The notes beneath the pieces were generated by a model. The model did not search any database. It saw only the letters and a program-made list of their open reading frames with translations, and was not told the DNA's origin. Shown here piece by piece: positions 22,453 to 33,424 of a DNA stretch of 64,000 bases (positions within the stretch are counted from its first letter, which is position 1; each line of letters begins with the position of its first letter). The position numbers were made by a program, and so were the translations under genes. Origin of the DNA: Tetracladium setigerum (taxonomy: Eukaryota > Ascomycota > Leotiomycetes > Helotiales); the NCBI GenBank assembly GCA_031472005.1, contig PZJY01000011.1, positions 62,001-126,000 of the forward strand. Reading direction: 5' to 3'.

Positions 22453-24361
22453 ATGTCCCAGTTTCCAACCGGATTGCTCAACATGGACACTCTCCTACAC
22501 TTCTTGCCCGTGGTGGCAGTCTCTTACTATAGTAGCAAGCTCGATAGAATCATCTTTGTCTTTTATGAAATGTGGAGGGAATGGAACTTCATTCAATCAT
22601 ACATTCAAGAATACCTCTTACCGCGAATAGACTTTCCCCTCGTTTTCAAACTGGCCACCATAATTGTCTTCGCTCTCTTCGGTTTTCAAACAAACAGAGC
22701 TATCATGGGATTTCAAGCACCAAGCACTGATCGAAAAGGCTTCACAGCGAGACCAATGTTATTTCCTTGCATGACCACTCACACCCGATTCTTTCCTCGG
22801 AAACATCACTTCTCGTACTCGTTTCTTATGGCTGGAGTACCTGTTGGGTTCAAAGGTGCATCTGGTGGGATGTTATCGGTTGATTTACCTGGAACGGATC
22901 GCAATTGGGTGCAGAGATTGTTTTCCTTCAGGCCTTGGTTGTCGTGGTACACAGTTCACGCGGATGATCACCTCGGACGGGGTCATGTAGAAGGAGGTTT
23001 AAAAGAGAAGCTTCACGATTACCTCCTCACCCAGGTCTGACCCCCTTCACCCCGAAAAGGCGATTATTGACATACTTCAGAATGAAAACCCAAAGGACTA
23101 TCCATTCGCATATCTGATGGCTCCGCCAAGAATATTCGGCTATTACTCCAATCCCGTTTCATTCTGGAATCTTTACTCTCCAGAAATGACTCTGGTAGCG
23201 ATGATATTAGAAGTAAATAATACCTTCAACGAGCGTCATAATTACTTTGTCAAACTGGATCCCAAGACGGTCACAACGGCACGAGTCGATCAGCATCCCC
23301 GTTTCAATCAACATTGGCCGAAAGACTTCCACGTCTCGGTTTTCAACTCCAGGGAAGGCTCCTATTCTCTCTCCGCGGTCGACCCTATCTATCCTGCTTT
23401 CAGTGGGCCTGGACTCGTGGATTCAACCATCACACTTTCCTCGTCCAAATCACATCCCAAGTTGGTAGCACGGGTATTCTCGACCAATCCGGGTCTTGAT
23501 CCTGAAAGCATGTCTGTCTCTAGTAAAGCCACTTTCCTGGCGAAGTGGTGGTGGGTTAGCTTTATGACCTTTCCAAGAACAATTCACCAAGCTCTGGTCC
23601 TCATGTGGACGAAGAATATGCGATTCGTTTCCAGACCCGAGCCAAGGGCCAACACCACACCTCGGGATGCCGATTCATTTGAGAGAACCATCGAACGCTA
23701 TTTCAAAGAATATCTCCAAAGCGTAGTCGAGAAATGCGAGAAGCCATTCATTCTAAAGTACATCTCAGCTGGTTTACTTGACACACAAGGCGACACGATG
23801 CTGTCTTCCTCGGCTCAACTCACACCCCTTGAGGAGTGCGAACTCCTCGAACTCCGCGTTCTTACGCCACTGTTCTACTCCCGATTTGTGTCCTATCCAA
23901 AAGCACTCGATGCTCTCCTTTCCGAACACTACCAAAGTCAAACCCTTCAAATCACCAACCTCACTTGCCTCACATCTCTCGATTTCTCCTCCTTCATTCC
24001 CTCGCCTCCTCGATCGACCAGCATCCTCGCGAACCTCGACAACGTGCGCCTAGCACTCCTCAAAAGCCTACGTATACGCCCCGTTCCGATCGAGAACGAG
24101 GAAATCATAAAACGAAACATTAAGCTGAAAGAACCTCTCTACGTCCCCAGCCAGCAGGATATTTTGTCGGCCCAGTCCGACTTTGACAACTTCGTCATCC
24201 AGAATTATGACACTCCCGACAAATCAATTTACACGATGACGGTTGCGAAGATGCTCCTTGCTAATATCTTTGCGCTCGGATCGATCGAGTTGTTGGAGTT
24301 GGAGGTTTTGACGTTGAGGTGTGGGTTGGTTTGTTTCGTGGCGGAGTACTGTTTGCATTAA
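22453..24361 (+). CDS. DUF1365 family protein
   Basis: Two exons with a 46-bp intron (23035-23080) give 620 aa. An N-terminal hydrophobic region (MDTLLHFLPVVAVSYYSS, then VFKLATIIVFALFGFQT) suggests membrane association. The DUF1365 domain then begins ARPMLFPCMTTHTRFFPRKH and continues DHLGRGHVEGG, PRIFGYYSNPVSFWNLYS, MILEVNNTFNERHNYFVK and KDFHVSVFNSREGSYSL. DUF1365 proteins in bacteria sit near fatty-acid and cyclopropane-type lipid genes; the fungal role is unknown. The C terminus (from about residue 400) is less conserved and ends in a hydrophobic stretch. Confidence 0.85.
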
Positions 24362-24663
24362 TGAGAGGGACTACTGATCTAGTTGGGAATAGCATCAGGA
24401 AATTAGGCTGGCAGTATCGGGAAAAGTATTGGATAAACGTTTGGGGCATATTCGGTTGGCGTTGAGCATCATTCTGTATCAGCAATTCATAGTAGAAGCC
24501 TAGAATCATAGAACCTAGATTTTCATGTCCTGGGTCGGGTTTTCAAACAGGAGGTAAGTGGTAAGAGATGCTTAAAAGCGATGGGTATCTCTGGATTCTT
24601 ATCTATTAAGCATGATATGTAAAGTCGTCTACGCAACGGCCAAAGTACCTGCTCAACCTCTAT
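24362..24663. other. Convergent intergenic region
   Basis: This lies between the DUF1365 and GET3 stop codons. No gene is seen. Confidence 0.6.
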
Positions 24664-25738
24664 CTACAAACCTCCCGCAGGTGGAATATAAGGTGTAATC
24701 AACATCTCACTAAACTTCTCTAGCCTTTCCTTCCCTCTAACCTCGTCTACCAGAAGCGGCATCTTAACGACATTGAACTCGTCATACAACTCCTCAATCT
24801 GCTCCAAGTACTTCTTCTGCATCTTCCTCCTAGCATTGCATTGTTCGCACTGACTTCCTTGCTTGGGAAATAGAAGCTGGTTGACTACAATGCAGTGTGT
24901 GTCGATACTGTAACTGGCGAGCTCCTGGATCATGCGCTCCGTTTCGTAGAGAGACAAGAATTCTGGTATGCATACGCACACAAAGGTGGTGAGTTCTTCA
25001 TTCTTGAATTGTGTGTTGACCTCGCTGATGGTTTCTCTCAAACCCTCAAGCTTCTCCATCATCTCGGAAAGATTCGCACCGTTTGGCAGTGTGCCGTTTG
25101 CGCCCAGGATGCCGTTTAGCATAGGGCCGAATTGGGAGGAGAGTTGGGAGACCTTTGCAAGGGCCTTTTCGAGGACAGTGGGGAATTGGAGGAATCGCAG
25201 AGTATGTCCGGTGGGAGCGGTGTCGAAGATGATGGTTTCGTAGGAGAGAGATTTGACTTGTTTGAGAACTTCAGCAAACGACATGGCTTCGTCGATACCT
25301 GGGATCTGCGTAATATTAGAATGTGCAACGGCTGGAGGGGCAGCAATTCCATACAGCGAATGCCAAATCTTGCATCATACCGCCCATTCCAGCAGCAGGG
25401 CCCTCTCCTTCTTCCGCCTGTCCCATCAGTTCTTGAATACTGCCATTGGGGTCGATTTCCATGGCGCTCAAGTTGGTGAAGCCATTGATGAGTCGGGCTT
25501 CCTTTCCAAACTTCTGCGAGAAAGCGTCTGACAAGTTGTGGGCTGGGTCGGTGGAGATGAGGAGGACTGAACGGCGGACTTTGGCGAGTTGAATGGCGAG
25601 AGAACAAGATGTTGTGGTCTTTCCCACTCCTCCTTTGCCACCTACAAAGATCCAACGGAGGGATCTTTGGTCGAGGATGGATTGTAGACTGGGTTCGAGT
25701 TGGTCGTCATCGACGTTGATCAAGGCGGAGGTCGACAT
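24664..25738 (-). CDS. get3: GET3 ATPase of the tail-anchored protein insertion pathway
   Basis: Two exons with a 49-bp intron (25306-25354, branch-like CTAAT) give 341 aa, the normal length. The deviant P-loop GGKGGVGKTTTSC is followed by STDPAHNLSDAF (switch I), AMEIDPNGSIQELM, FDTAPTGHTLRFL (switch II) and the zinc-binding pair CEQC (dimer interface). GET3 is a cytosolic homodimer that delivers tail-anchored membrane proteins to the ER receptor Get1/Get2. The start MSTSALINVDDD at 25738 fits the family; an upstream in-frame extension to 25915 is probably UTR. Confidence 0.96.
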
Positions 25739-26589
25739 GATTGTGTTTGTTGGGTTGAGGAAGGAGAAGAACAGTAGTAAGTTGAGGCTTTGCACCTTCA
25801 AGCAATCTTGAATGCGCGAAAGGATTTCTGTATTTGCGGGTGGCGTTGAGAGTTTGTTGACGTCGTCGTGTTCTTTTACCTTCTGGAAGGGTTTGGCTGG
25901 CGGGCGGAACAACAAGTGTTGGCGATATTCCTCGATTGATGGGGAAGAATCAGCCTTGGCACTGAGGGGTCATTTTTCGCTTGTGATTGGCATGGTTTGG
26001 GGTGAGAGTAAACAAACAACTCGCAGTAAGGCAAATCAGTAAGAATGAAGAGAGCATATCATTACATGTTGATTAATGTCTTAGCTATGTAGTTCCACGC
26101 TTGTCAGTCTAATTCTATACTATTTCTAGTTCATGATTTTGTTACGTTTTAAATGATTTGCTTGTCAATATTCGCATACGTACTTATGTATCTGCTCGGG
26201 ATGCCATTGACATCACAGCATTGATTGTAGCAATTTAATACAAGTATCTTTGACTTATCAATTTGCAATCCAGGTAGTCATTGAAGTCTCTTCTACCTCG
26301 TAACTCTAGACTAAATTTATTCGTCCAAACTCCCATATGGCAGAATACAGTGCAGTATTTTGATAAAATCGCCAAGATCCTTTTCGGCCAACTCCGAACC
26401 GCGAAACATCACCACCACGAATTTCCTCCATCCCTCCCAGAACATTTCCATACATAACCACAACCCCCTCCCTCCAAACTCCAATCCAAAGCTTTCTCAA
26501 GCTGCATTGGAATTAGGAACTCAAAGTATTTCCTCCTCACAACCCCAAGTTCACACATCCACTAATTCCATCTGCTAGAGAATATACAC
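25739..26589. promoter_or_regulatory. Divergent region between GET3 and HIU hydrolase genes
   Basis: An AT-rich interval of 851 bp, especially 26030-26350. No protein-coding signal is seen. The last 150 bp before 26590 are C/A-rich with TCC and CCT runs, a plausible 5' UTR. Confidence 0.45.
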
Positions 26590-27111
26590 ATGTCCAACCC
26601 GTCCTCCACCCCGCATCAAAGATTACAATCTATCACTTCCCACCTTTCCCTGGATTCAGCGACAGCAAAAGCAAACATGTCGGCCTCGATACCTCGCGCG
26701 CCCATCACCTGCCACGTCCTCGACACCACTACAGGTCGACCAGGCGCCTCGATAGCAGTCACATTAAAACCGCTCCTATCGAACGACGTATTCTTAGCCG
26801 TGACAAACCCTGATGGCCGCGTTACGAACTGGTCGCGCCAGGGCTCCGATGATTCCTCGGACGAATATTCGTATGCCACAGACGAGATCACCAAGCTTAT
26901 CGCGGACTTGCCCAAACAGATCGAAGGGAACACGGCGGTACCGAAAGGATCGAGTTTGTGGAAGTTGCAATTCGCTACCGGGGACTATTATGGTGTTGAT
27001 AAGACGTTTTTCCCCGTGGTGGAGTTGACATTTTTGGTAAAGGAGGGGGAGCATTTTCATGTTCCGCTGTTGTTAGGGCCGTACAGCTTTACGACTTATA
27101 GAGGAAGCTAG
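26590..27111 (+). CDS. 5-hydroxyisourate hydrolase (transthyretin-like) with N-terminal PTS2
   Basis: A single exon of 173 aa. The enzyme core starts at PITCHVLDTTTGRPGAS (active-site His in CHVLD), has a long acidic loop (DDSSDEYSYATDE), continues WKLQFATGDYYG and FFPVVELTF, and ends in the diagnostic C-terminal tetrapeptide YRGS. HIU hydrolase opens 5-hydroxyisourate, the product of urate oxidase, in purine breakdown. The first 45 residues are an extension carrying RLQSITSHL, a perfect PTS2 peroxisomal signal (R-L-x5-H-L), at about residue 11. That supports the start at 26590 rather than the inner Met (MSASIPRAP) and predicts peroxisomal import alongside urate oxidase. Confidence 0.93.
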   Translation: MSNPSSTPHQRLQSITSHLSLDSATAKANMSASIPRAPITCHVLDTTTGRPGASIAVTLKPLLSNDVFLAVTNPDGRVTNWSRQGSDDSSDEYSYATDEITKLIADLPKQIEGNTAVPKGSSLWKLQFATGDYYGVDKTFFPVVELTFLVKEGEHFHVPLLLGPYSFTTYRGS

Positions 27112-27611
27112 ATCTCTTGTCGGGAACGAGACGGTCGAGAAGCTGGGTGGGTTCGCAGAGAAGGTGGGTCGGATGGGGAAAAATATATACCTGGTTTGGT
27201 CGAGTCCTTGGAGTTTAGCGGGTTTATTAGTCCGAGAGGTGAGTATACAAGAAGTGCTAAATTTGAGTCCAATTCACTTGGTGTTGCATTCCTCTTAGTC
27301 CTTCATTCCGCTTCCTTCAACTTTATTAATTAAATTCGCGTGAAGATGCTTCCACTCTGTTCATATCCCATTTTACTGCACAAGGTGCCATTGGATTAAG
27401 CGAGAGACATTGTTACTTTTTTCTATTTAGATAAGCATTCTCATATTTGTTGCCTGAAGGTTTCCCGGGCTATTCATTTTGTCCTCAAAAGACCGAAACC
27501 CATTTCCCGCAAACGCTTTGTTTTAACTCCATGCTCAAAATTGTAATCCCTCAATCGTTCCTTATCCCAATGAACCAGCATTGGGTTCTCTCCCTCTCGG
27601 ACTCCCCTTCT
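27112..27611. other. Convergent intergenic region
   Basis: This lies between the HIU hydrolase stop and the end of the small unknown gene. The long + strand frame at 27447-27842 is antisense to that gene and not credible as a protein. Confidence 0.55.
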
Positions 27612-28243
27612 TCAAGACTTATGCAATCTCATCTTCCTCAAAACCCCCTTCCTCTTTCCCTCATTCGCATCACCCGTCTCATCCCTATCACTTCCACTTG
27701 TCCTTCCCTCCCCACTACTACTCTCTCCATTCAAACTCCCACCTCCAACCTCTCCCCTACTATCGGTGTACTGAAGTCCCTCGTACATCTTGCTCTCATC
27801 GTACGGAAGCGCGGTGACGGTTCCATTGGCGATCTCTTGTGACTTTGTGGATTTGTGGGAATGCGAGTGGTTTCGGAGGAAAGAGCGTGATCGGGAGTGT
27901 GAGCGACGAACCAGGTCGGGGGCAATTATGGTAGCGTTTGGGGATGTGTCTGCGGAAGGGTGGGGAAGTGTGGTGTTGCGGTCTGTCGGTGGTTGTTAGA
28001 AGATATGGGTAAAGTAGGAAAGGGGAACGTACCAGGTGACAGTGGCTCAGGGAAACCTGTCTCTCTGTCTGTGGTTGGTCTGGTGGGTTCTTGCACCGCT
28101 GCATTCTGGGATTGAAGTGGAATGGGATGGAAAGACATGGTGCTGTTGTTTGGCTTAGGATTCGATTTGGTGGAGAGTGATGCCGAGGTGGAAGTAGACA
28201 CTGAGAGGGTAGATGATGAGCGTTTGAATGGAAACCACGACAT
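27612..28243 (-). CDS. Small Ser/His-rich hypothetical protein
   Basis: Two exons with a 50-bp GT-AG intron (27983-28032, GTACGT donor) give 193 aa. Exon 1 starts MSWFPFKRSSSTLSVSTSTS; exon 2 includes LVRRSHSRSRSFLRNHSHSH, then VTALPYDESKMYEGLQYTD and an acidic/basic end (KGVLRKMRLHKS). The reading frame stays open across both exons and lengths add to a multiple of three. The protein is probably disordered, with no domain that I recognise. The MxWFPFK start and the basic tail might mediate membrane or protein contacts, but that is speculation. Confidence 0.65.
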
Positions 28244-29667
28244 GTTTGGTGAAGTTTGGATAGAATTTGGACAGCGATCAGGTGTGGGTATTCTTACGAG
28301 AGTCTTGAAGCGCGAGATCCGATTCTATAAGTACGTGGTGGTGGTAGAAGTGGTCTAGAAGAAAGGCTTGTCAGTTGCTTGGTACGGAGAAGTAACCTTA
28401 CTCTAGCCGGGTGGGGATTCAGCTTTTGGAAGGAAGTGGGGAACATGTAGGAAGATATAATGGGCAGGAGATGCAGCTCGAATCAGGCAGGTTTGATATG
28501 ACATGAATAATCAATCGGTAGTCCCGAGAAAGTGTTTGTTTGTGTTGAGGATTATTCGTAATGAAGTTATGATGTTTCCTCTTCGGGCTGTCCCTCAAGA
28601 CAATCACCCAATCGGACAAAGTAAGAAAGAAAAGGACATGGAGTAGTATATGAGCGTACCTTTCAAATGATGATGCTCTTGATCAGTCTTGGATAAATGT
28701 TCCGAGCCTTTTTTCTCGTTATGTTCTTGGTAGGAATTTCGTTGTAGTTTGCTTGGGAATAATCTAGTGAAGAAAGACATTCTGAATATCGGAGAGGCCT
28801 CTCAGCCTTAAAACCGGCAAGCGAGAGCCGTCCAGCCTTGTTTCTTGCCCCCTCCCTCGTCCAAAAATGGCCTGAATACTTCCAAGAACAGGGGTCCACG
28901 AATGACGTCGACTTGGCCAGCCACTTACTGAAGGGTTCTAGCCACCTCCAAGGAAATGCAGCAACGAAACAAGACGGAAGAGTGGCACAAATCCAATGGA
29001 GAACAGGTGACAATGTAAAGGTGTCTTTGCCATAGGAAGGCGTGGCCGGATAATGATATACTTCTACAACAAAATGGAACAAGCGGCACAAATTAAAAGG
29101 GAGACGTGGACAGGGAGCGGCTATCGGATTCGACGAAGCGCTGTTTACGGCAGACGGCCTTGCCGGATTCCGCCTTGTGTTGGAATAACCTTTTCATCGT
29201 GGGACGTGTTCGGGATATCCTGGCGGTGAAATAATAGACTCGGACGAGAAATTCAATAATCCCTCCATCAAACAACAGGCTTCAGGGTGATGGGGTTGAG
29301 AGCAAAGGCGGTGAAGACTGCCTCTGGAATAGTAGACGTGAGAATCATATATTCCTGGATTCGCGGCGTCACAAACCGTTTCTATGGCTGACAGCCTGTG
29401 ATGCTTCTTTGACTCTTGACAACGTCAACATTAGTAATATGCTTTCTTTCGCGTACGACTGACTGGTTGGTGCCATAAAATATGCACCCCAAGTTCAGCT
29501 CTCCTCTCCCCTGGTTGAAGGTTGCGCAATACTCGTATGCCCTCAGCCATGTTTCAATGCACTACCTCCGTAGTACGAGTAGTGTCGAGAGGACATGACC
29601 GGTAGAGTTGCAAGCATCCAAAACCCCTACAACCCGTGAACGGTAGACTGCTTGAAGAAAATAACCT
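28244..29667. other. Gene-poor interval
   Basis: This is upstream of the small unknown gene and downstream of the zinc-finger gene. The frame at 28663-29091 (-, 142 codons) shows no family resemblance and no supporting introns; I do not call it. Confidence 0.5.
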
Positions 29668-30836
29668 TCAGTCCAGTTCCATCTCATCGTGGTAGCTGTC
29701 AGTTTCGCCTCCATATTGCTGATCTCCACGTGTATCATCCTTGATTTCTTGCAGGCTCACCGCATTTGGTGTCCAATCCATATCGTCCATAGGTCTCTCT
29801 CCAATACTTCTCAATGCCTCCTCCAACACTGTTCTGGCAGCATCGCTACTGATCCTGCTTCCTTCGTCCCACCTTTCTAATTCAAATCTCAACCTCTCAA
29901 ACTTCTCCTTCCTCGACACATCCCTAAACATTTCCATTAGGTTCCCAGCTTTCAATGCCAACGTTCGGATCTCCCGATTGTCGACCAGATGTCTATGCAC
30001 TGCTGAATTCCGTATCCTGACTGCATCTGTCAGACCCATCTCAAGGGAATAAGACATGACGGGAGAAATCGCATTGTAAGGTATTGCAGAGGGAAGGAAC
30101 TTCTTCCATGCTGAAAGCTCCACTGCTTCCGAACAGCTCCAATTCCTATCTCTTAACTCGTCTGGTATCCAGCGCGAAGCAAGATCAAAGCATGCCTCTT
30201 CTAATATTCGTTGCATCATTCCGAGAATGAAATGCTGCACTTCGTATGGGAGGCCAAGGTCGGGCGGAGATGGTGCTCCACTCGAAGAATGAGAGCTGGT
30301 TGTAGGATTCGTGGAGACCTGGGAAGACGTTAGCAGAGAACCCGAAAGACCAAATGATAACTTGCTTTCGTCCAACGATTATCCCCATACTTCTGGCTTG
30401 CGGTTCTGTTCCTCGGTGCCCATATTGACTTGCTCAAAGCTCCCCGAGGAGCGTTTCCAGTCCTCTCGTTAATAGAGAGATGTGTAGCACTGGCAGATCC
30501 GCTGGTGATCCCGCGTGTTTCGTCTGTTCCATTTGGGACTCCAAAAATGGTCGGTGTGTTCCTTCTCTCAATCAATCCGGGGGCGTTATTCTCGTTGTTA
30601 CCTTGAGTTCCCATAGACCCTTCGGTTGGCGTCCACCCCTTTGCCTTATTACATCGGAAGCATTCATTTCTCCAGCCAAAATTCGAGAACCCACAGCCCG
30701 CACAATCCCAATCGAAATCCAAAGTAAGCCCATTCGTGAAATTTGAACCACCTCTCCCTCCCCTCGAAAATCCAGATCCGTATCCCGAGTTCTGCGGCGC
30801 GAATCTGCTGCCGCTCAGTCCACGGCCTGCCTCCAT
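29668..30836 (-). CDS. RanBP2-type zinc-finger protein
   Basis: Exon 1 (30366-30836) encodes a Gly/Arg/Phe-rich start and a RanBP2-type zinc finger: DWDCAGCGFSNFGWRNECF followed by RCNKAK, i.e. W-x-C-x2-C...C-x2-C. Exon 2 (29668-30318) encodes a helical region (PYEVQHFILGMMQRILEEAC, AVELSAWKKFLPSAIPY, EKFERLRFELERW) and an acidic end. These fingers often bind single-stranded RNA or ubiquitin. The frames join precisely through a 47-bp intron at 30319-30365 with a GCAAGT donor and a CTAAC branch, a GC-AG intron; one missing G near 30372 is the alternative. Total 373 aa by the intron model. A role in RNA binding is inference. Confidence 0.78.
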
Positions 30837-31588
30837 CTGGTTTGGATGTCAGCCAACTTCTCGCAGGTCAAGGAAGGTTGTGTTGTTGGAGGAGAGGGCA
30901 GTTCTCCTTTGTCGGAATTGGCATCCTAGTCAGCAAACTCTTCTGTCGTTAATGGATACAATAAAGCTGAAGTTGGGGAATAGAAGAACAAGAATGTTGG
31001 CGCTGATGATGTTTCAGGAGTCAGAAGCTCTGGATCGCGTTTGGAGACGCGCCCATGCGGGTAAATCTCGGTTAAACCATTTTCTACGTCATGGAGGGGC
31101 ATTGGAGGGGTGAATTCTTTATGTCCATTTCTGTCTGGATTCTCTTCTCTTTGTTCGTTGCAAGATGTATATATGTATGTATATTTATATATTTGAGAGA
31201 TTTGGAATCCTTCAAAGTAGTACGGATCTTATAAGTTAAAGCAAGCTTTCTCGCGGGAACTTTCCATTCCTTGGCCAGCCATGAAAAAGCTTCATCTGGT
31301 CCGAGAATCCGGTTCTCCTCGCCCCAATGCATGAAGCCGCATCGGTTTGGCCTCCTGTGGTTCATTTTTAGCCAATGAATTCGTGTTAAGGGCGCTGAGT
31401 GTGCATGTGTGTGGAGGAAGAGGAATTGTCTCCGTGGAGGTAAAGTACGTAAGTGGTCTCAAATAATGAGTGCGTCATGACAGACGAGGTAAATAAAAGA
31501 GGAGAGATCACTTCCATTCTGATGTTGTGCAAGAGAATCTTTGTATCTTCTCATCTCGCATTTTATTTCTGTTCATATTCTGATCAAA
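30837..31588. promoter_or_regulatory. Divergent promoter region of zinc-finger and GAD genes
   Basis: This is a 752-bp divergent interval. It contains a TATGTA/TATATA-type AT stretch at about 31165-31195. Open frames here have no family resemblance. Confidence 0.45.
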
Positions 31589-33424
31589 ATGTCTCTAGCC
31601 CGCCATGTACATTATCTGAATCAATTCCCCTCCAAAATATCAATAAAGACTAACACCTCCTCAGGTTGATCCCGATGAAATCATCACAAAGCTCAAAGGC
31701 ATGCACATGAAGGCTGCCGGAGCTGCACATGTCCATACTTCAGGCGGAACTTCACACATCACACCTTATTCAACACGTTATGCAAGCAAACAAGAGATTT
31801 CCAAATTCAAGATCCCCAAACATGGTGCACCTGCAGATGCTGTTCACCAGATGTTGAAGGATGAGCTGGATCTCGATGGAAGACCCAATCTGAATCTAGC
31901 CAGGTAAATATCTCTCCTTTTACAATCCTGACAGATATACTTACTCCATTCATAGTTTCGTGGGAACATACATGGAAACCCACGCCGAACAACTCATGTT
32001 CGAAAACATCTCCAAAAACATGTCCGATGCCGACGAGTACCCAGCCATGATGCAAATGCACGCTCGCTGCGTCTCCATCATAGCTGATCTATGGGGAGCC
32101 AACCCATCCGGGGGAGAAAAGGCAATCGGTTCAGCGACAACCGGTTCCTCTGAAGCCATCCACCTTGGCGGCCTCGCGATGAAGCGTCGCTGGCAAGAAA
32201 AGCGTACCGCGCAGGGAAAGGACACGTCCAAGCCCAACATCATCATGGGCGCCAATGCTCAAGTGGCTCTGGAGAAATTTGCTCGTTATTTCGAGGTGGA
32301 GGCGAGGATTTTGCCTGTTTCGGAGAAGTCACAGTTTCGTCTAGATCCGGAATTGGTGAGGGAGAGTATTGATGAGAATACAATTGGCATTTTCGTCATC
32401 CTTGGTTCAACTTACACTGGTCATTATGAACCGGTGGAGGAGATCTCCAAGATCTTGGATGAGTTTGAAGCCAAGACTGGAAATGATATCCCAATTCATG
32501 TTGATGCTGCTTCAGGGGGCTTCATTGCTCCTTTCACCCAGGCTGGGGCCGGACCGGGCAAGAAGTGGAACTTTGAGCTCCCAAGAGTGAAGTCAATCAA
32601 TACTTCTGGCCATAAATTTGGTCTTGTGTATGCTGGTGTTGGGTGGATCATCTGGCGAAATGAGTCGTATCTCCCGAAACATCTGGTATTTGAACTCCAT
32701 TACCTTGGAGGCACCGAAGAATCATACACACTCAACTTCTCTCGACCAGGCGCCCAAATTATCGCGCAGTACTTTAATCTCATCCATCTTGGATTCAATG
32801 GGTACCAACAGATCATGGAGAATTGTCTCAGCAACGCTCGTTTGCTGTCCAAATCGCTCGAGGCCACGGGATGGTACACATGCGTGTCTGACATCCACCG
32901 CCCCGTTGGAATACACTCGTTTGCCGGAACCCAGGCGGAAGTGTTCTCAAAGGATGGCGAGACATCTGCTGATTACAATGCCGGATTACCCGTTGTGGCA
33001 TTTCGATTCAGTGATGAGTTCAAGAAGGAATTCCCACACTTGAAGCAGGAAACCATCAGCAACTTGCTGAGAGCGAAGCAGTATATTATTCCAAACTACC
33101 CATTGCCACCGAGTGAAGAGAAGGTTGAGATTTTGAGAGTGGTGGTGAGGGAGAGCATGAGCTTTGATTTGTTGGATCGACTGATTGCGGATATTTGCTT
33201 GACGACGCAAAACCTGATTGTGAGTCGCACATTACGCGAATTATGAAGATAAAACTAATAAGCATGGCTAGGATTCTGACAATGCCGATCTCTCCATACT
33301 GAATAAGGGAAAGGATGGCAGTGCCGAGAAGGAGCACTCATCAACTGGCAAGAAGCATGGTCATGGACATGGAAAGGGTGGGAGGAGCCCGATGAAGGAA
33401 GGGGTCCATAGGACTGTTTGTTAG
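31589..33424 (+). CDS. GAD1: Glutamate decarboxylase (GAD)
   Basis: Four exons: 31589-31606 (only 18 nt, MSLARH), 31665-31903, 31956-33219 and 33272-33424, giving 557 aa. The first splice yields SLARHVDPDEIITKLKG, the usual fungal start. Family motifs include TSHITPYSTRYASK, DELDLDGRPNLNLASFVGTY, SEAIHLGGLAMKRRW, HVDAASGGFIAPF and the PLP-lysine box NTSGHKFGLVYAGVGW. The last exon adds a His/Gly/Lys-rich tail ending GVHRTVC, also typical. The enzyme makes GABA from glutamate, feeding the GABA shunt and aiding acid tolerance. Introns are 58, 52 and 52 bp with GT-AG ends. Confidence 0.95.

Noticed and set aside
27447..27842. Pro/Ser-rich + strand frame
   Set aside because: Antisense to the two-exon small gene, and its composition follows from that gene's codons.
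28663..29091. A 142-codon open frame on the - strand
   Set aside because: No family resemblance, no secretion signal or domain and no intron support; likely chance.
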